From positions 309,215 through 373,214 of the forward strand of contig NW_019774714.1 in the NCBI RefSeq assembly GCF_001039355.2: a stretch of 64,000 nt of DNA, read 5' to 3'. This DNA is from Lingula anatina (lineage: Eukaryota > Brachiopoda > Lingulata > Lingulida > Lingulidae). Below the pieces are notes generated by a model, which was not told the origin of the DNA, did not search any database, and worked only from the letters and a program-made list of their open reading frames with translations. This document shows, in pieces, positions 12,701 through 28,993 of the stretch (the stretch's first letter is position 1; each line of letters opens with the position of its first letter). Position numbers and translations under genes: made by a program.

Positions 12701-15700
12701 TGGGCCTGAAGAAGAGGGTGGTGCAGGTGTGGTTCCAGAACACGCGTGCGCGCGAACGAAAAGGTCAATATCGTGCCCACACTCAGTTGATTCACAAGAG
12801 GTGCCCTTTTTGCCGTGCCCTTTTCAGGGCCAAGTCTGCCCTGGAATCTCATCTGGCCACCAAACACCCTGAAGATATGGCTAAGGGAGAAATCAGGATA
12901 GAGGACATTCCTGATGCCACCAGTGAGGGTCCAGTCTCCCCTTCCACACCTTCTTCAGCAGCCACCTCCCCAGCCAGTGAGACCAAGCCTCTATTGTCGC
13001 CACCTTTTGGCATGCACCCCTTCATGCCATTTATGCCACCCCCAGGGCTGGGTCTCCCACCCATGACAGACCCCTTGCATCAGACCATGAAGAAGATTTA
13101 TGAGGACTCCCTGAAGAAGTACATTGATGAGCTCAGTGGGGCAGTTCACCACCCGAAGCAGGTACCTCCGTCTTCTCAGCTGCCGCCACCTCCTCCTCCT
13201 AAACAGTCCTCTGAGACCCCATCACGTCATTCCAGTGGAATGTCAGAGCAGACGACACCCAAGAAAAATTCCTCTTCAACGTCCACCGTCAGTAAACCTG
13301 ATGACAATGATTCTCCACTAGATCTCAGTAAGCCAATCAGAGTGAAGACGGAAATGGACAGTGTGCTGGAGGGACCAACTACGGATATGAGTGAGAGAAG
13401 TAACGACGGCGACTTGAACTCCTCACGCAACTTCAGTTTTGACGACTCCCGCTCTGACACCTACTCTGAGTGCACGGAGAATTGTGATGACGACGAACTT
13501 TCACCGCAGTCGGGTTCTATGAATTCCATGGTGCCTCACAGGATTCCAGGCAAACGCTACCGCACTCAAATGACCAACCTCCAGATCAAGGTGATGAAGT
13601 CACTGTTCTCCGACTACAAGACGCCCACCATGGCAGAATGCGAGATGCTCGGTCAGTTCATAGGGCTACCAAAGCGCGTGGTTCAGGTCTGGTTCCAGAA
13701 CGCCCGGGCCAAGGAGAAGAAGGCCAAGCTGGCGTATTCCAAACACTTTGGCCAGGAGCTGGAGTTCTCGCGCCCTCCAGAGGAGTGCAAGCTGTGCAAA
13801 TTCAAGTATTCACACAAGTACACTGTCCAGGACCATATCTTTACTAAGAAGCATATAGAGAATGTCAAGAAACACATCCAACAGGAGACTGATGCGGAGA
13901 ACTTTGCCAACCCAATGACATCGCTCTTGCGCCAACACGAGTCAGAGCAGATGAGAAAATTAATGGAGGCAAGCGAAGCATCACATTTGGCACAATTGAG
14001 AGTAATGGGACTAAATGCCATGGGACTGCCCAGTGGAGGTAATAATATCTCATCAATGTAGTCTGTATACCTTTTATTCTCAGCAATTCTGTTCACATTA
14101 TATAAGTTAAAAAAACTGTAGTATCATAACAAAAGAGGCAGGAAAGTGGAATAACTGAGTTATGCAAGGCTGGTAAACATCTTGTTAGGTTTTATTTTTC
14201 CACCTTTGATAATTATTTGACAGCATGGTTTAGTACTTGACTTGTAGCTTCCCTTTATAGACAAAGATGCAAAGTATGGTGTTCAGGCTTTGCTAAGCTG
14301 TCTCACCAAATATCAAATGAAACAAGTGCTTAATTTCATTCAAAATTTTCGATTGGCTATAAATACTTTTATTCTGACAGGTATGAATTGGTGGTAATTA
14401 TAAAAGTAAGGTGTGTCACTCCAACACACATTACTATCTTGCTAATTGCACAATTTTGATAATTAACCTCTGATAATTCCTGTTCTTAATTATGTAGCTG
14501 CCGGATCTGGTAACGTCAGCCCAGGAAATGTTTTTCCAGAGCCAAAACCCTCTGCCACTTCCAGTAAAGACTTGGCTAAGACTCCCACGCGAGTGAAACA
14601 GGAACCTAAAGATGATGCTGATGCATCTACAGCACACAGTGAAGGTGAGAGAAACACACCAATGGCATATTGTATGCTAAGAAGCTGTGGCACAGATTAC
14701 AGTGATAATCCTCAAAATAGCAATACATTTTATTGAAAAGTGAAAAAAAAGTTTCATTTCCTTGATGTTGATTGTGTTTAACAAAAAAAAACTGTGTGTT
14801 TGATTTGAAATTTAAAGCTGCAAGTGTTCAAAAGTAATGTTATTATGTGACTGCATACACTGAATCAGCATTATCTCACAATCTTAATTATTTCTTGTAT
14901 GTAAATAGATCAAGGGGGTATATACTGCCTAATTCCACCACTATATCCATTTCATGAAAAATTTAATAAAACCATTCTGTTTTGATCATTCTCCAAGCAG
15001 GCCATGATTTAGTGAAGTACTTCATTTGCAGACTAGTTGACTTCTAAACACAATTTTTAGCCAATACATATAAATTGCCTTTGCGCAGTCTGTATAAATT
15101 TTTTATGGAAAATTTCTTTATTTTTCAGGAAAAAAGAAGGACTCTGCTACCTCATCATCTAGTTCAGCCAGTGACAGCTCAGTGGCATCTAGTCTGCTCT
15201 CCCCATTTGGCCCAGTGCCAGGAGGCGAGGCTGGCATGTACCCCTTGATGTACACGGGTATGCCTGGTATGTTCCCTGGTATGGGGATGCCATTTATGCC
15301 ACCAGGGTTCTTTCCAGGTAGGCTTAAATTAGGGTGTATGTGGGGGTGTTCATAGTTTTGTTTTTAATGTTTGTTTGCAAAGATGCCAGTTTGTTGCAAT
15401 CTTTCTCTGGATAATAGATATTTGAAATATGTCTTTAAGCAAATGAGTTTATATTATTATTATTATTTTTTTTTTTTTTTTATTTTTTTTTTTTTTTTTT
15501 TTTTTTTGAAATTGTGAAATTGAAACCAACAAGTTTTTCTTGTAAAATCAATATCACTGTTTGTTTAAAGATTTAAGTTTTGGTATATTTCCTCACTTGT
15601 TTTTCTCAAAAGTATAAATTACAACTCTATCTTTCTGTAAACATATTAATTAATGAAGTGAGTTAACAAAAATGGTGGATTGCTTGTATGCAATTAGAAT

Positions 15701-18700
15701 CCTAATCAAGATGAGGAAACCTGACATCTGCATTAATGAATTTGAATAATAATATGCAAAAAGTTTGGTGTTAATTATATTTGTCTGTCTGACAAATTTA
15801 TGTAATTTTAAAATGGGTTTGATTGCTGATTGCAGCTACCCAGTTAGATGACATAAATGTTCTAATTGACTCTACAGCTGAAGTAATTGCAGAATATGAG
15901 CTCACTCAATAAATTAAGGCAGGGTTATGTTGCAAGTTAAAGAAATAATTATTGAGTATATTCTGTACAATATTAGAACATCATCTTTCTGTGATATAAC
16001 TTAAACATACTATTAATGATCATATTGCATATTTTATGTGACATTTTTGTTTAAATGATGGTGAAAGAGTTTTACTAGAATGTTACAGATCATAGTGACC
16101 ATATCTCATATGATATTTCATTTTTGTAATAAATAACAAAAGTGTATGGGTTAACACCAGTCTCCATAAGCTGATTAAGGGGGATCCCAGGTTTGCACAG
16201 TGGGTACATGCACTCGTTTTACCCCCCCCCCCCTCCCTTCACCCCCAGTGAAATAAGACAAACCCAGCAATTGTCCTCATGTTTTGTTATATATTTGCTG
16301 AGCAAAGTAAGGGAATTTTTCATCTTTGTTCAAAATTTTTAGTGAAATACAATTTAGTAAGTGCATATTTGAAGAAAGTGATGAGAACTGTGTCACTATG
16401 GCCTGTGTTGTGGTGGAGAGAGATTTTCTGTTGGGTGGAGTATGAATATTGTGTTTGGTGTTGCTTAGCTGCTGCATGTTTCTTAAGGTAAGCTATTGTA
16501 CAAGTATAGTAGACTTCTCTTCTTTGCCTTGTACATTTCGTCAAGTCACTACAGCCAGTAGCATGTGTAGATTTTGAAATGATGTGGGATTTTTTTAAGT
16601 CAATTATTCTGGCCCTGAAGTTAACAGCTGTGTAGCATTGGCTGGTGGATATGTGAAATGAAGATACTTTTCCCAAGTGGTTGATAAAACTTGGTCTCTG
16701 TACAATATCTCAGGCTCTATATAGCAGGGTAAAAAAAAAAACTTTGCTCCTACACATTTCTCCAGCAGCATTTGTCCCACACAATTTTAAGCTGAGCTGC
16801 TGCCACTCGCTGCAGATTCACCTGTGAATATTTCTCTGTTCCTGTGTGCATATGCATGTATATTAGCATTTTTGCATGCATTATTTGACCAAAATTGATG
16901 TGCATAGTCTTTGTACCTGGATACTTGCCTTCAGTCATCTTACACGGGGAGATGGCAAGGAAGAATTTTTCTCATGGAAATGCTGCACTCTGTATAAAAT
17001 GTACTGGATCTCCATCTTGTATGGTCATTACTGCCTTTCCTCCTATGGGTAAAAATCCCCGAAGGTCACAGCCCCATGATATAGTCAGGAGTGTGTCCTA
17101 CCGTCTTACTCCATATATTATAGTTTCAATTCTGTATAAATTCCTAGTAAAAATATTAGTGTGGCACACTTTTTACATGGGTTGTATTTTCATGCTGTCC
17201 ATATCACCTCCAGTGCTCTGTAGAAGTTGAGCTTTGTTACACCCAAACTTTGTTTCGTGTAGATGAATTCTGTTTGTTATAATTAAATTGATATTGGTCC
17301 TGCTTTATTCTCCCCTTCTCCTCTGCAAATCCGTTACCTCTTGTGCTAACATTATAAGTGGTATAAGTGCCTTACTTGTCCATGGTACTCTACTTTTTTT
17401 CTGCCTTATTTATCAATATATGATGACCAAATATTCACCTAAACATTTTTATGTGAGTTGCACATCTTGCATTTTAGCTCTTCATTTTGTTTTCTTTGTA
17501 ATTTTTTTATCATATAATTACTATTGTTATTTTTCTTCTGTGACAAAATTATCAACTATGCCATACTAACCTGTTTCTCATCAAAAACCAGAACTGACTC
17601 TTGCAGACATAAGTTCAGCTTTTATAATCATTGTTTAGAGATATTTCAGTTTCAAAATTCACACTCAGTGCATGATACCTCAAGCTTTTGTACAAACCAT
17701 TTTGATTAAAAGAATAAGTTAATTTGACTTAATTTGACACCTTATGGCTGTATTAGATAGAATTGCATTTGTCATTCAGTTTTTAAATGACAAGTCTTTG
17801 CATGTTGATAAATGAACTATTGGTTTGATGTCTGCATGCTCAAAATCTCTGTCCCAGGTACACATCCTCAAAAGAAAAAGAAAACGTCAATATGGAGAAA
17901 ATCATTGTGCAAACACTAATTACTATTATCATTTTCTGCATGAAGGCACATTGGGCTTTTATTTCAATTTACATTCAAGTTGTTTCCCTGGAAATGGACC
18001 CATTCCATATGGACCCATTTCATATGCAGTGACTCGTCCATTCCAACAATATTCAGTCTTTGTAATTTGACAGAACCTGTGCTAAATATTTTACACATTT
18101 AGGGCTGTAAAACTTGTTGCTTGCATGAAAATGGGCTTAGATATAGATGGGAAGAAACATCTATGGAGGGAGGGGGGACGTTGCCAGTTTGCAAGGATGT
18201 GTACTTGTCCCTCCTTAGCCTTTCCCCACCTCTTATTTGGCTGCATGGTGTATGTAGATACAGCTCATTGTCGTCTGCTGCTGCATAGCATACAGCTCTG
18301 TTGTAAGGTGTCCGTCTTGTGACTGAGGAAATGGTGAAAATCTCATTCCTATGTTACATTTACCTCAGCCCTTTCTCTTCATTAGGCATACCCATGATTG
18401 ATGATTTGGGGATGCCTTTTCCACCTCCAGGGGGTCCATATGGTAAGTTACCACCTGCTTGCCCCATTCATCAAATTAAGCAAATGATAAAATGCTTCAA
18501 TCAAGTAGAAAAAAAACAACCAAATCATATAAAAATTTGAAAAATACTGGAATGCAAATATATGTGGTCCATAGTGTTGGAGGTAAGTTGAGTGCATGTG
18601 TCAATGCGAGGAGAGAAAGTGGGTTTTTAAGAGTTTTTTTAAGGACATTTGGCAGAAGATTGACATATGAAAAAACTGTGCTGCTTGCTTTTGTCTTTCA

Positions 18701-19390
18701 AGTTTACATTGTTAAGATTTCAGGTGGATTTCATGATCTTAAGTACTGCTATTAGATGTGTTAAAATAAAATACTTCTTTTTTTCAGTCTGTCTGCAGTC
18801 TAATGGCAGGATATGTATAAGTTTTTCCTCTAATTTTAGGAATGGAGAACATGTTCTCATTTGACCCCATGACCTACGGCACACCGCTGGCGCTGCTCCA
18901 GATTCCTCAGCAAGCGATCAGAACAGTTGTCTCAAAAATAGCAGAGCAGAACACCACCCTGGCGCGCTACACACAAGACTGTCTCTCATTGGCTGACGTC
19001 AAGAACATTGTGAGTGTACGTGATGCTGCGTGCACCAGTGAGTTCACCGTGGACGTGGGTTTTGTCTGCAAAAAGTGTCACCTGGTGTTCCCCCAGCGCG
19101 ATGCCTGCGTCAGTCACCAGAGGGCATCTTGTTACCCCGGAAAGAACCCCAACGAGGTGAAGTCCATTTTGAAGCTCGAGCAGGTGCAGTATAAATGCAC
19201 CTTATGTGGAGAAAGCTACTCAACTCTGCAGGAGTATAAACTGCACTGTAATCTTGTCACACACAAGGCCAAACTCAGCAAGGCAGAGGCTGCAGGCACC
19301 TTCCGGTCTCCAATGGGACTGGCTGCTTCAGGGAATAAGTCAGCAGAGGGAGCCACCAGAAGTGGAACGCCCAAGAAAAGCACAAGCTGA
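4054..19390 (+). CDS. ZFHX3: ZFHX3/ZFHX4-type zinc-finger homeodomain transcription factor, 3' part
   Basis: Large nuclear transcription factor with DNA-binding zinc fingers and homeodomains. Coding exons placed by splice sites and frame: 4054-4143, 7380-7763, 8690-14038, 14498-14644, 15129-15317, 18386-18442 and 18840-19390 (TGA). Every junction splits a Gly or Ala codon after its first base (phase 1). Four homeodomains are at about 11278-11457, 11872-12050, 12589-12768 and 13549-13728, each with the WF-x-N recognition helix. I count 17 C2H2-type fingers. Four homeodomains and this finger order match vertebrate ZFHX3/ZFHX4; Drosophila zfh2 has three. The first homeodomain contains WFRNTLFKERQ, characteristic of this family. 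The N-terminal exons are outside the window. It is probably the single pro-orthologue of ZFHX2/3/4, so the symbol is approximate. Confidence 0.95.
4879..5067. mobile_element. Foldback/MITE element, family A (copy in ZFHX intron)
   Basis: The ends form imperfect inverted repeats. The left arm begins GATCGATCTATCCCTG; the reverse complement of the right arm begins GATCGACCTAACTCCCTG and runs on to CGCTAAATTGC. The core contains GTAATTAACTAT. The same arms and core recur at 24371, 26771, 48171 and 53596, so this is a dispersed non-autonomous element. It has no coding capacity. Confidence 0.7.
6739..6769. repeat. (CT)n microsatellite
   Basis: About 15 CT units in the ZFHX intron. Similar CT runs occur at 23313-23349 and 24081-24128. 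Confidence 0.9.
7072..7128. repeat. (GTTT)n microsatellite
   Basis: About 14 GTTT units shortly before a ZFHX exon. Confidence 0.95.
7380..7763 (+). CDS. ZFHX3: ZFHX exon with two zinc fingers and a polyglutamine tract
   Basis: The exon follows a pyrimidine-rich acceptor (TTCTCTCCAG) and ends at GTGAGG. It encodes a finger beginning CPFC (7412 onward), a Gln/His-rich run encoded by CAG/CAA codons at about 7483-7515, and a second finger beginning CPLC (about 7550-7615). An acidic/Ser tail follows and is interrupted by the donor. The open frame continuing into the intron to 7855 is read-through, not coding. Phase 1 at both ends makes it a symmetric exon that could be skipped without frame change. 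Confidence 0.85.
8690..14038 (+). CDS. ZFHX3: ZFHX giant exon: 13 zinc fingers and four homeodomains
   Basis: A single 5.35-kb exon holds most of the protein. The acceptor is TTTTCTAG at 8682-8689 and the donor is GTAATA at 14039. Nine fingers come first (8740-10836), then a Met/Pro-rich segment (11020-11200), a Gln-rich tract (about 11205-11275), homeodomains 1 and 2, two fingers (12121-12192, 12358-12426), homeodomain 3, a finger (12796-12870), an acidic/Ser-rich linker, homeodomain 4 and a last finger (13780-13854). Residue 50 of the recognition helix is Arg in homeodomain 1 and Gln in the other three. The linker before homeodomain 4 contains PLDLSKP (13315-13335), a consensus CtBP-binding site, followed by the SUMO-type motif VKTE (13342-13353). 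Open frame upstream of 8690 is intronic. Confidence 0.95.
14498..15317 (+). CDS. ZFHX3: ZFHX exons encoding a SUMO-type motif and a Met/Gly/Pro-rich segment
   Basis: Two small coding exons, 14498-14644 and 15129-15317, are separated by an AT-rich intron. The first encodes a Ser/Pro/Lys-rich linker containing VKQEPKDD, which fits the hydrophobic-K-x-E SUMO consensus. The second encodes a Lys/Ser stretch and a Met/Gly/Pro-rich segment (MYPLMYTGMPGMFPG and onward) like the one before the polyglutamine tract in the giant exon. Both junctions keep phase 1. Confidence 0.85.
15318..18385 (+). other. ZFHX intron, low complexity, no exon recognised
   Basis: A 3.1-kb AT-rich intron with a long poly-T tract (about 15464-15507) and a poly-C run (16222-16233). 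Short open frames around 16.3-18.3 kb lack codon structure and recognisable domains, and I regard them as chance. Confidence 0.6.
18386..18442 (+). CDS. ZFHX3: ZFHX 57-nt microexon
   Basis: A 57-nt exon between TTCATTAG and GTAAGT encodes a Gly/Pro/Met-rich stretch beginning GIPMIDDLGM. It is in frame with both neighbours (phase 1 on both sides), so it could be alternatively included. The composition continues the Pro/Met-rich segment of the previous exon, which supports the call. Confidence 0.8.
18840..19390 (+). CDS. ZFHX3: ZFHX terminal exon with the last two zinc fingers
   Basis: The exon starts after CTAATTTTAG and ends at TGA (19388-19390). It encodes a conserved helical region, one finger ending in cysteine (FVCKKCHLVF...C, C2HC) at about 19060-19130, a second C2H2 finger (YKCTLCGESY...) at about 19189-19264, and a basic Ser/Gly tail. 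This C-terminal finger pair matches the end of ZFHX3/4. No acceptable donor follows, so this is the last coding exon. Confidence 0.92.
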
Positions 19391-22300
19391 GGACATTGTG
19401 CATTTTAGCACTCATTCACTAATTAGTACTAGAAGCTGCATTTACTAAATATCAATCAAACTCACAAAGACTTCACTTGTAAAAGTATTTTAACATGTGA
19501 CTTGTAACTGCGCAAAATCACTTAAAAACGGAGAATAACCTAAACACAATAAGATACCTGTCATATATATTGGTAATAAGTGAAAACACGGCAATATAAA
19601 CCTAGAGGCAATCTTCAACATACAGGCAATCTTCAATTCATATGACAGCGGTTTTCCACAGTGGAGAAGATGGAAAAAGTAATATTTGTGTTTCTAAGTT
19701 GTCTCTCTGTGTGACTTATAGATGTTTGTCCAGTCATTACAGTGGAACTTGGTGTCAGTGCACTTTTAATATGGGTGTAGTATTGTTACAATGTAACTTT
19801 GTATTATCAGGTGGGGACTTGGAACTGAGGCAAGCGTCGTTGAAAACTTACTTCATGAGTAATCAAAAGGACAGCCATTTCACCATTTCTGTGTACATAT
19901 TGTGTAATCATAATTTTGTTTTCATTTACTTAGACGTCTGAGCACCTGATAATGCATTATATAGTTTGACTGCCTCATATTGTTAAGACAATTGTAAAGA
20001 TATATATGGTACTTTATATACATATCGTCCATTAGTGGGCTGATAACTGATCCACCTACAAGACGGTGATATGTTTTGAAGGATTTTAAATGGAGAAGCA
20101 ACAGGTATTAATTGTGATGTTTTGACTAAAAACTGATCTCCTGTGACTGAAGAGCTCAGCCATTAATTAACAGTGCGTCAAGTGATAAGGCGTCAGGAAT
20201 GATATAAGTGTATGAAGAATCTGTGTTCAGTCACTGAATGTTTTAACTGTAGATGTCACTGTGAGCATGTCGAATTGATGTCAGAAGTCCCGTGGGAGAG
20301 TTGGTTGTAGTGCTCAGGAGATGCTCAGATGGTATCAAATGTAATACGTGTTGTGGAGAAATTATTGCAATACAGTTTACTTGAGTGATTTGTCAGGCAC
20401 TATTATTATCTATCATATTATGTATTAGTAACCATATATATATATATTATAACTATATATATAATTACATATAAATCTATATATTCAGGGATGTATAACT
20501 CGAGGGCAGGGTTGCACCAGAAGCTGAGCTTTTAGCATATGCCAAAGGAAAAAAAGAAATCATGTCAAATTTTGTATATATAAGTCGTTGTATTTGATGA
20601 CAAATTGACAATTTAGAGTAGCAGAGGACAAATTTGAACTTCAAGTTTTGCATGTTTTTGTTTGGAATTAGCTTTTGGTTTTTTAAAATAATTTTGGTTG
20701 AATTATATTTTCAGTTCTCTTAGATGTTGAAGTAAAGAATTTGACTGAAAATGTCCAATATTGGACTGACAAAGATGTGATGGTTACCAGAGTCAAAGAT
20801 TTATGTGAATTATGAAAATTTGTTACCTTGTTGGCTATCAGCCTAAGTAGAAACTGGTGCTTAGCATAAATTTATAGAACGTGAGTGGCAATTTTTCCTA
20901 GAGGTAGAAACATTGGTAGAGGCGACTAGAACAACTATATGTTCAATTTGTTATGGTTTATTATGCATATTGTTGACATTATTACTGAATGAAGAAGCAA
21001 TGGGAGGCATGAAGGTGATGAATCCAAGGTGCATATTAAGATGGAAAAAAAAGCTAACAAGAAAGTTAAAGTTGGCCATGCCGACATCACTTTCTCTGAC
21101 ATGTTTTTTCATTTTTTTCATATTAAAATAGTGACTCAAAGTCACTCTGTTGGCTGGAAATAAAATAAAAAGAGCTCAAGATTTTTGTTATGCAGCCATG
21201 TTAACATGTATATTTGCTAGGATTTTTATTACTGTTCTATATGTTTCCAATGACGTACTGAGTTCCTGGCGTAAGATACTCCGACAACTTATTTTGTATG
21301 TAGTAGTTGACATTGTAGTGTGCAAAGGCTTCCATAAGCATGCTAAGAGCTGCATCATTTTTACCTCTATGGCATCATCTATTGCAAAGCAGTAACGAGA
21401 TTGCCATAGAAATCTAGCTAGATAGATTAACTGTTACGTAGTTGTAAAGAAAAAGCACAAATAAGTATTTAGATTACGTTGAGGTTTGCTTTATGCTTGA
21501 GTCCGGTCAGATGTGAAATGGTTAAGATTATGATACAGTTTCATGTTTTGTTGTAACCGATATTGTCTGCATGGAATCTGAATATTCTGTTACATTGTGA
21601 TCATGTGATTGAACATCGCAAATTTGTCAAACAATTTGTTAAATATACCTCCTAAAGTAACTGAGAGAACCTCAAAATGGATCGTGATACGAAAAAATAA
21701 ACAGTAGTGACTTAGAGAGATATTGTTACATTTTTAGGTTGACTGTTATTTTGCACAATATTTTTATGGTAAAGTAACAGTGTACAGGAACATGCATTGG
21801 ACATATGATAAACATTACAGCATTTAGCAGTCATTATTAAAATGATAATTAGAATTATTAGTAGTTCTGTTACAAAGAGCTCAAGGCATTTGTTACGCTT
21901 ATACAGTTTAGAGAATTCTGCGAGGCAGAAGGTGAAACTTTTACTGGGGCTGAAATGCAGAAAGCTGCAGCTGGCTGGAGATCCCACTGCAGTTTCAAAG
22001 CATATTTTTTCCTTTTTTTTTCACCTCAGAAAAGTGGCGGTTATTAGATTTTGGCAGGTTTTTTGCTGAGGTAGTAGTGCGCATTTGCAATCATATTTGT
22101 ACATATGGTGAAGTAAGGATTGAGACGGTATATTGTGGCTGAGGTATGGGTATGTGCCTGGAGACACTGAAGTGGAAGTGGATACGGTGTGGGTTGTACT
22201 GTTATCCCTATGGATACAGTTCACACTGCCAGAGCCTAGTATTCACACTTGGGTTGTGTATGTAGCGTTTGCTGAGGTAGGCATCAGGATGCTACAAACC

Positions 22301-23310
22301 AGACATTTTGCACAGTAGATACATTATATGTACTTATATGTATGCCACTAACACGTAGTTTTTACTCGAAGCATTTTTAAAAGCTACACATTGTTTCCAC
22401 TTCTACACACTGTCTCCTAGCAACCAAGTTCCAAGTAACACTTACAAGGGAGATATGATTTAATTCTGGTCTCAGACTGTGGAAAACTTTATTACAGTTA
22501 TTATTATTATTTTTTGTTCTTTTATTAACATAGAAAGAAGTATATTATATTCTATACAAACATATTATATATATACATATTATCAGAAGCACTGGGTATA
22601 GACAGTCTGTTCTATATTTTGTTATTTTTCATTATGATTATCCAGTCCCTTTACTGACTAGTCTACCCCTACGCTGTCAATAACTATATGTAGTATTGCT
22701 TGTGCTCATTAAAAGGAAATACAAAAATGGGAGATTTGTGTTGTTTTTGGTATGCCATTTTAAAAAGGCAAGAATAATAGATGCTCAAGAAAATCCATAA
22801 AATGTTAATTGCAATGCAAAACTCTAAACCAGAATTTTATTCTTATAACTATGTTACTAGTAAACGTGCATGTTTTTGCTATTGCTGCTGCTTCATTGCA
22901 TGAAATATTGAGAAATGTATTACAGGAAGAAAATGACCTACAAATATTGGGCATGTTACAAAAAATGTCTGTATAGTAATATTTTCTAAATACGAAGTGC
23001 AAAGCTGACGTCAATTTATTAGTGATATAGCAGGGAAAATGGAAGAAAAAAAGATGGAGGATTAACTTCTTCATCTCATGCCCTTTTTTGACACCTTGCT
23101 TATGCTTTATGCATACCTGTGATTTTGATCCGATTTTCAATGAATGATTGATATGGAAATTGAGAAACTCCAGTATAATAGCATCTACCAATTGAAGTAA
23201 ATTTCATCCTTTCCTGAAATAAAAAAAAATGCAATATGTACAAATGGAAACTAAATGTTTGCTTAAAAACATTTACCAGATAATTAAACGGTGTAGTCTA
23301 TATCAGTTTG

Positions 23311-23351
<41 letters not shown>

Positions 23352-23748
23352 ATTTCTTGACAAAACAGCTGTAAAATCTGTCAATTTTTAATTTTGTTAC
23401 GTAATTGCATTGATTTTACAAAATTAGTCCCAAATCATGCTTGTCCATTAGTGAACGGAAGGAAGGTTGACTTGGGTACAGAAATAAAATAGAAATAAAA
23501 CGCGGAAAATCGATTTTTTAACCTCAGGTGTACCGTATTATGAAATTTATCGCATAAATCTGCTCTTTAAACTATAAAGAGAAAATTTCAAGAAACAAAA
23601 AGATAATTTAAATATAATTACATTTTAATAATTCAATTATAGCATACAAAAATATTATTTAAACCAACCCTGAGCACTTGTGCAATCAGGTCAGGCAGGG
23701 TTTCCCCAAAGGGAATCCCGAGCCTCGTTTTCATATGTAGACATTTAA
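19391..23748. other. ZFHX 3' UTR and intergenic region
   Basis: AT-rich with no supported coding sequence. (TA)-rich runs lie near 20430-20480 and a (CT)n microsatellite at 23313-23349. Several AATAAA hexamers occur (for example near 21160 and 21690), but none can be chosen as the polyadenylation site from sequence alone. A segment at about 22260-22320 recurs at about 26420-26480. Confidence 0.5.
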
Positions 23749-23765
23749 AGATGGCGGAGGTGAGA
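23745..23765 (+). promoter_or_regulatory. YY1-type element in the METTL9 promoter/5' region
   Basis: AAGATGGCGGAGG at about 23748-23760 matches the core of the YY1 consensus (AAGATGGCGGC) that often sits at the start site of broadly expressed genes. It lies about 90 bases before the METTL9 start codon. The binding role is inferred. Confidence 0.4.
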
Positions 23766-23850
23766 AAAACCCACGACATCATAGTAATACATATTGACGA
23801 TTGACTGAGACAAATCAAGAGCAAGAGTTTACCAGACTAGCAGTAGATAG

Positions 23851-28993
<5,143 letters not shown>

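Noticed and set aside
16279-18322. Cluster of short open frames in the ZFHX intron
   Set aside because: No splice-site context, no domain and AT-driven composition. They lie inside an intron whose flanking exons join in frame without them.
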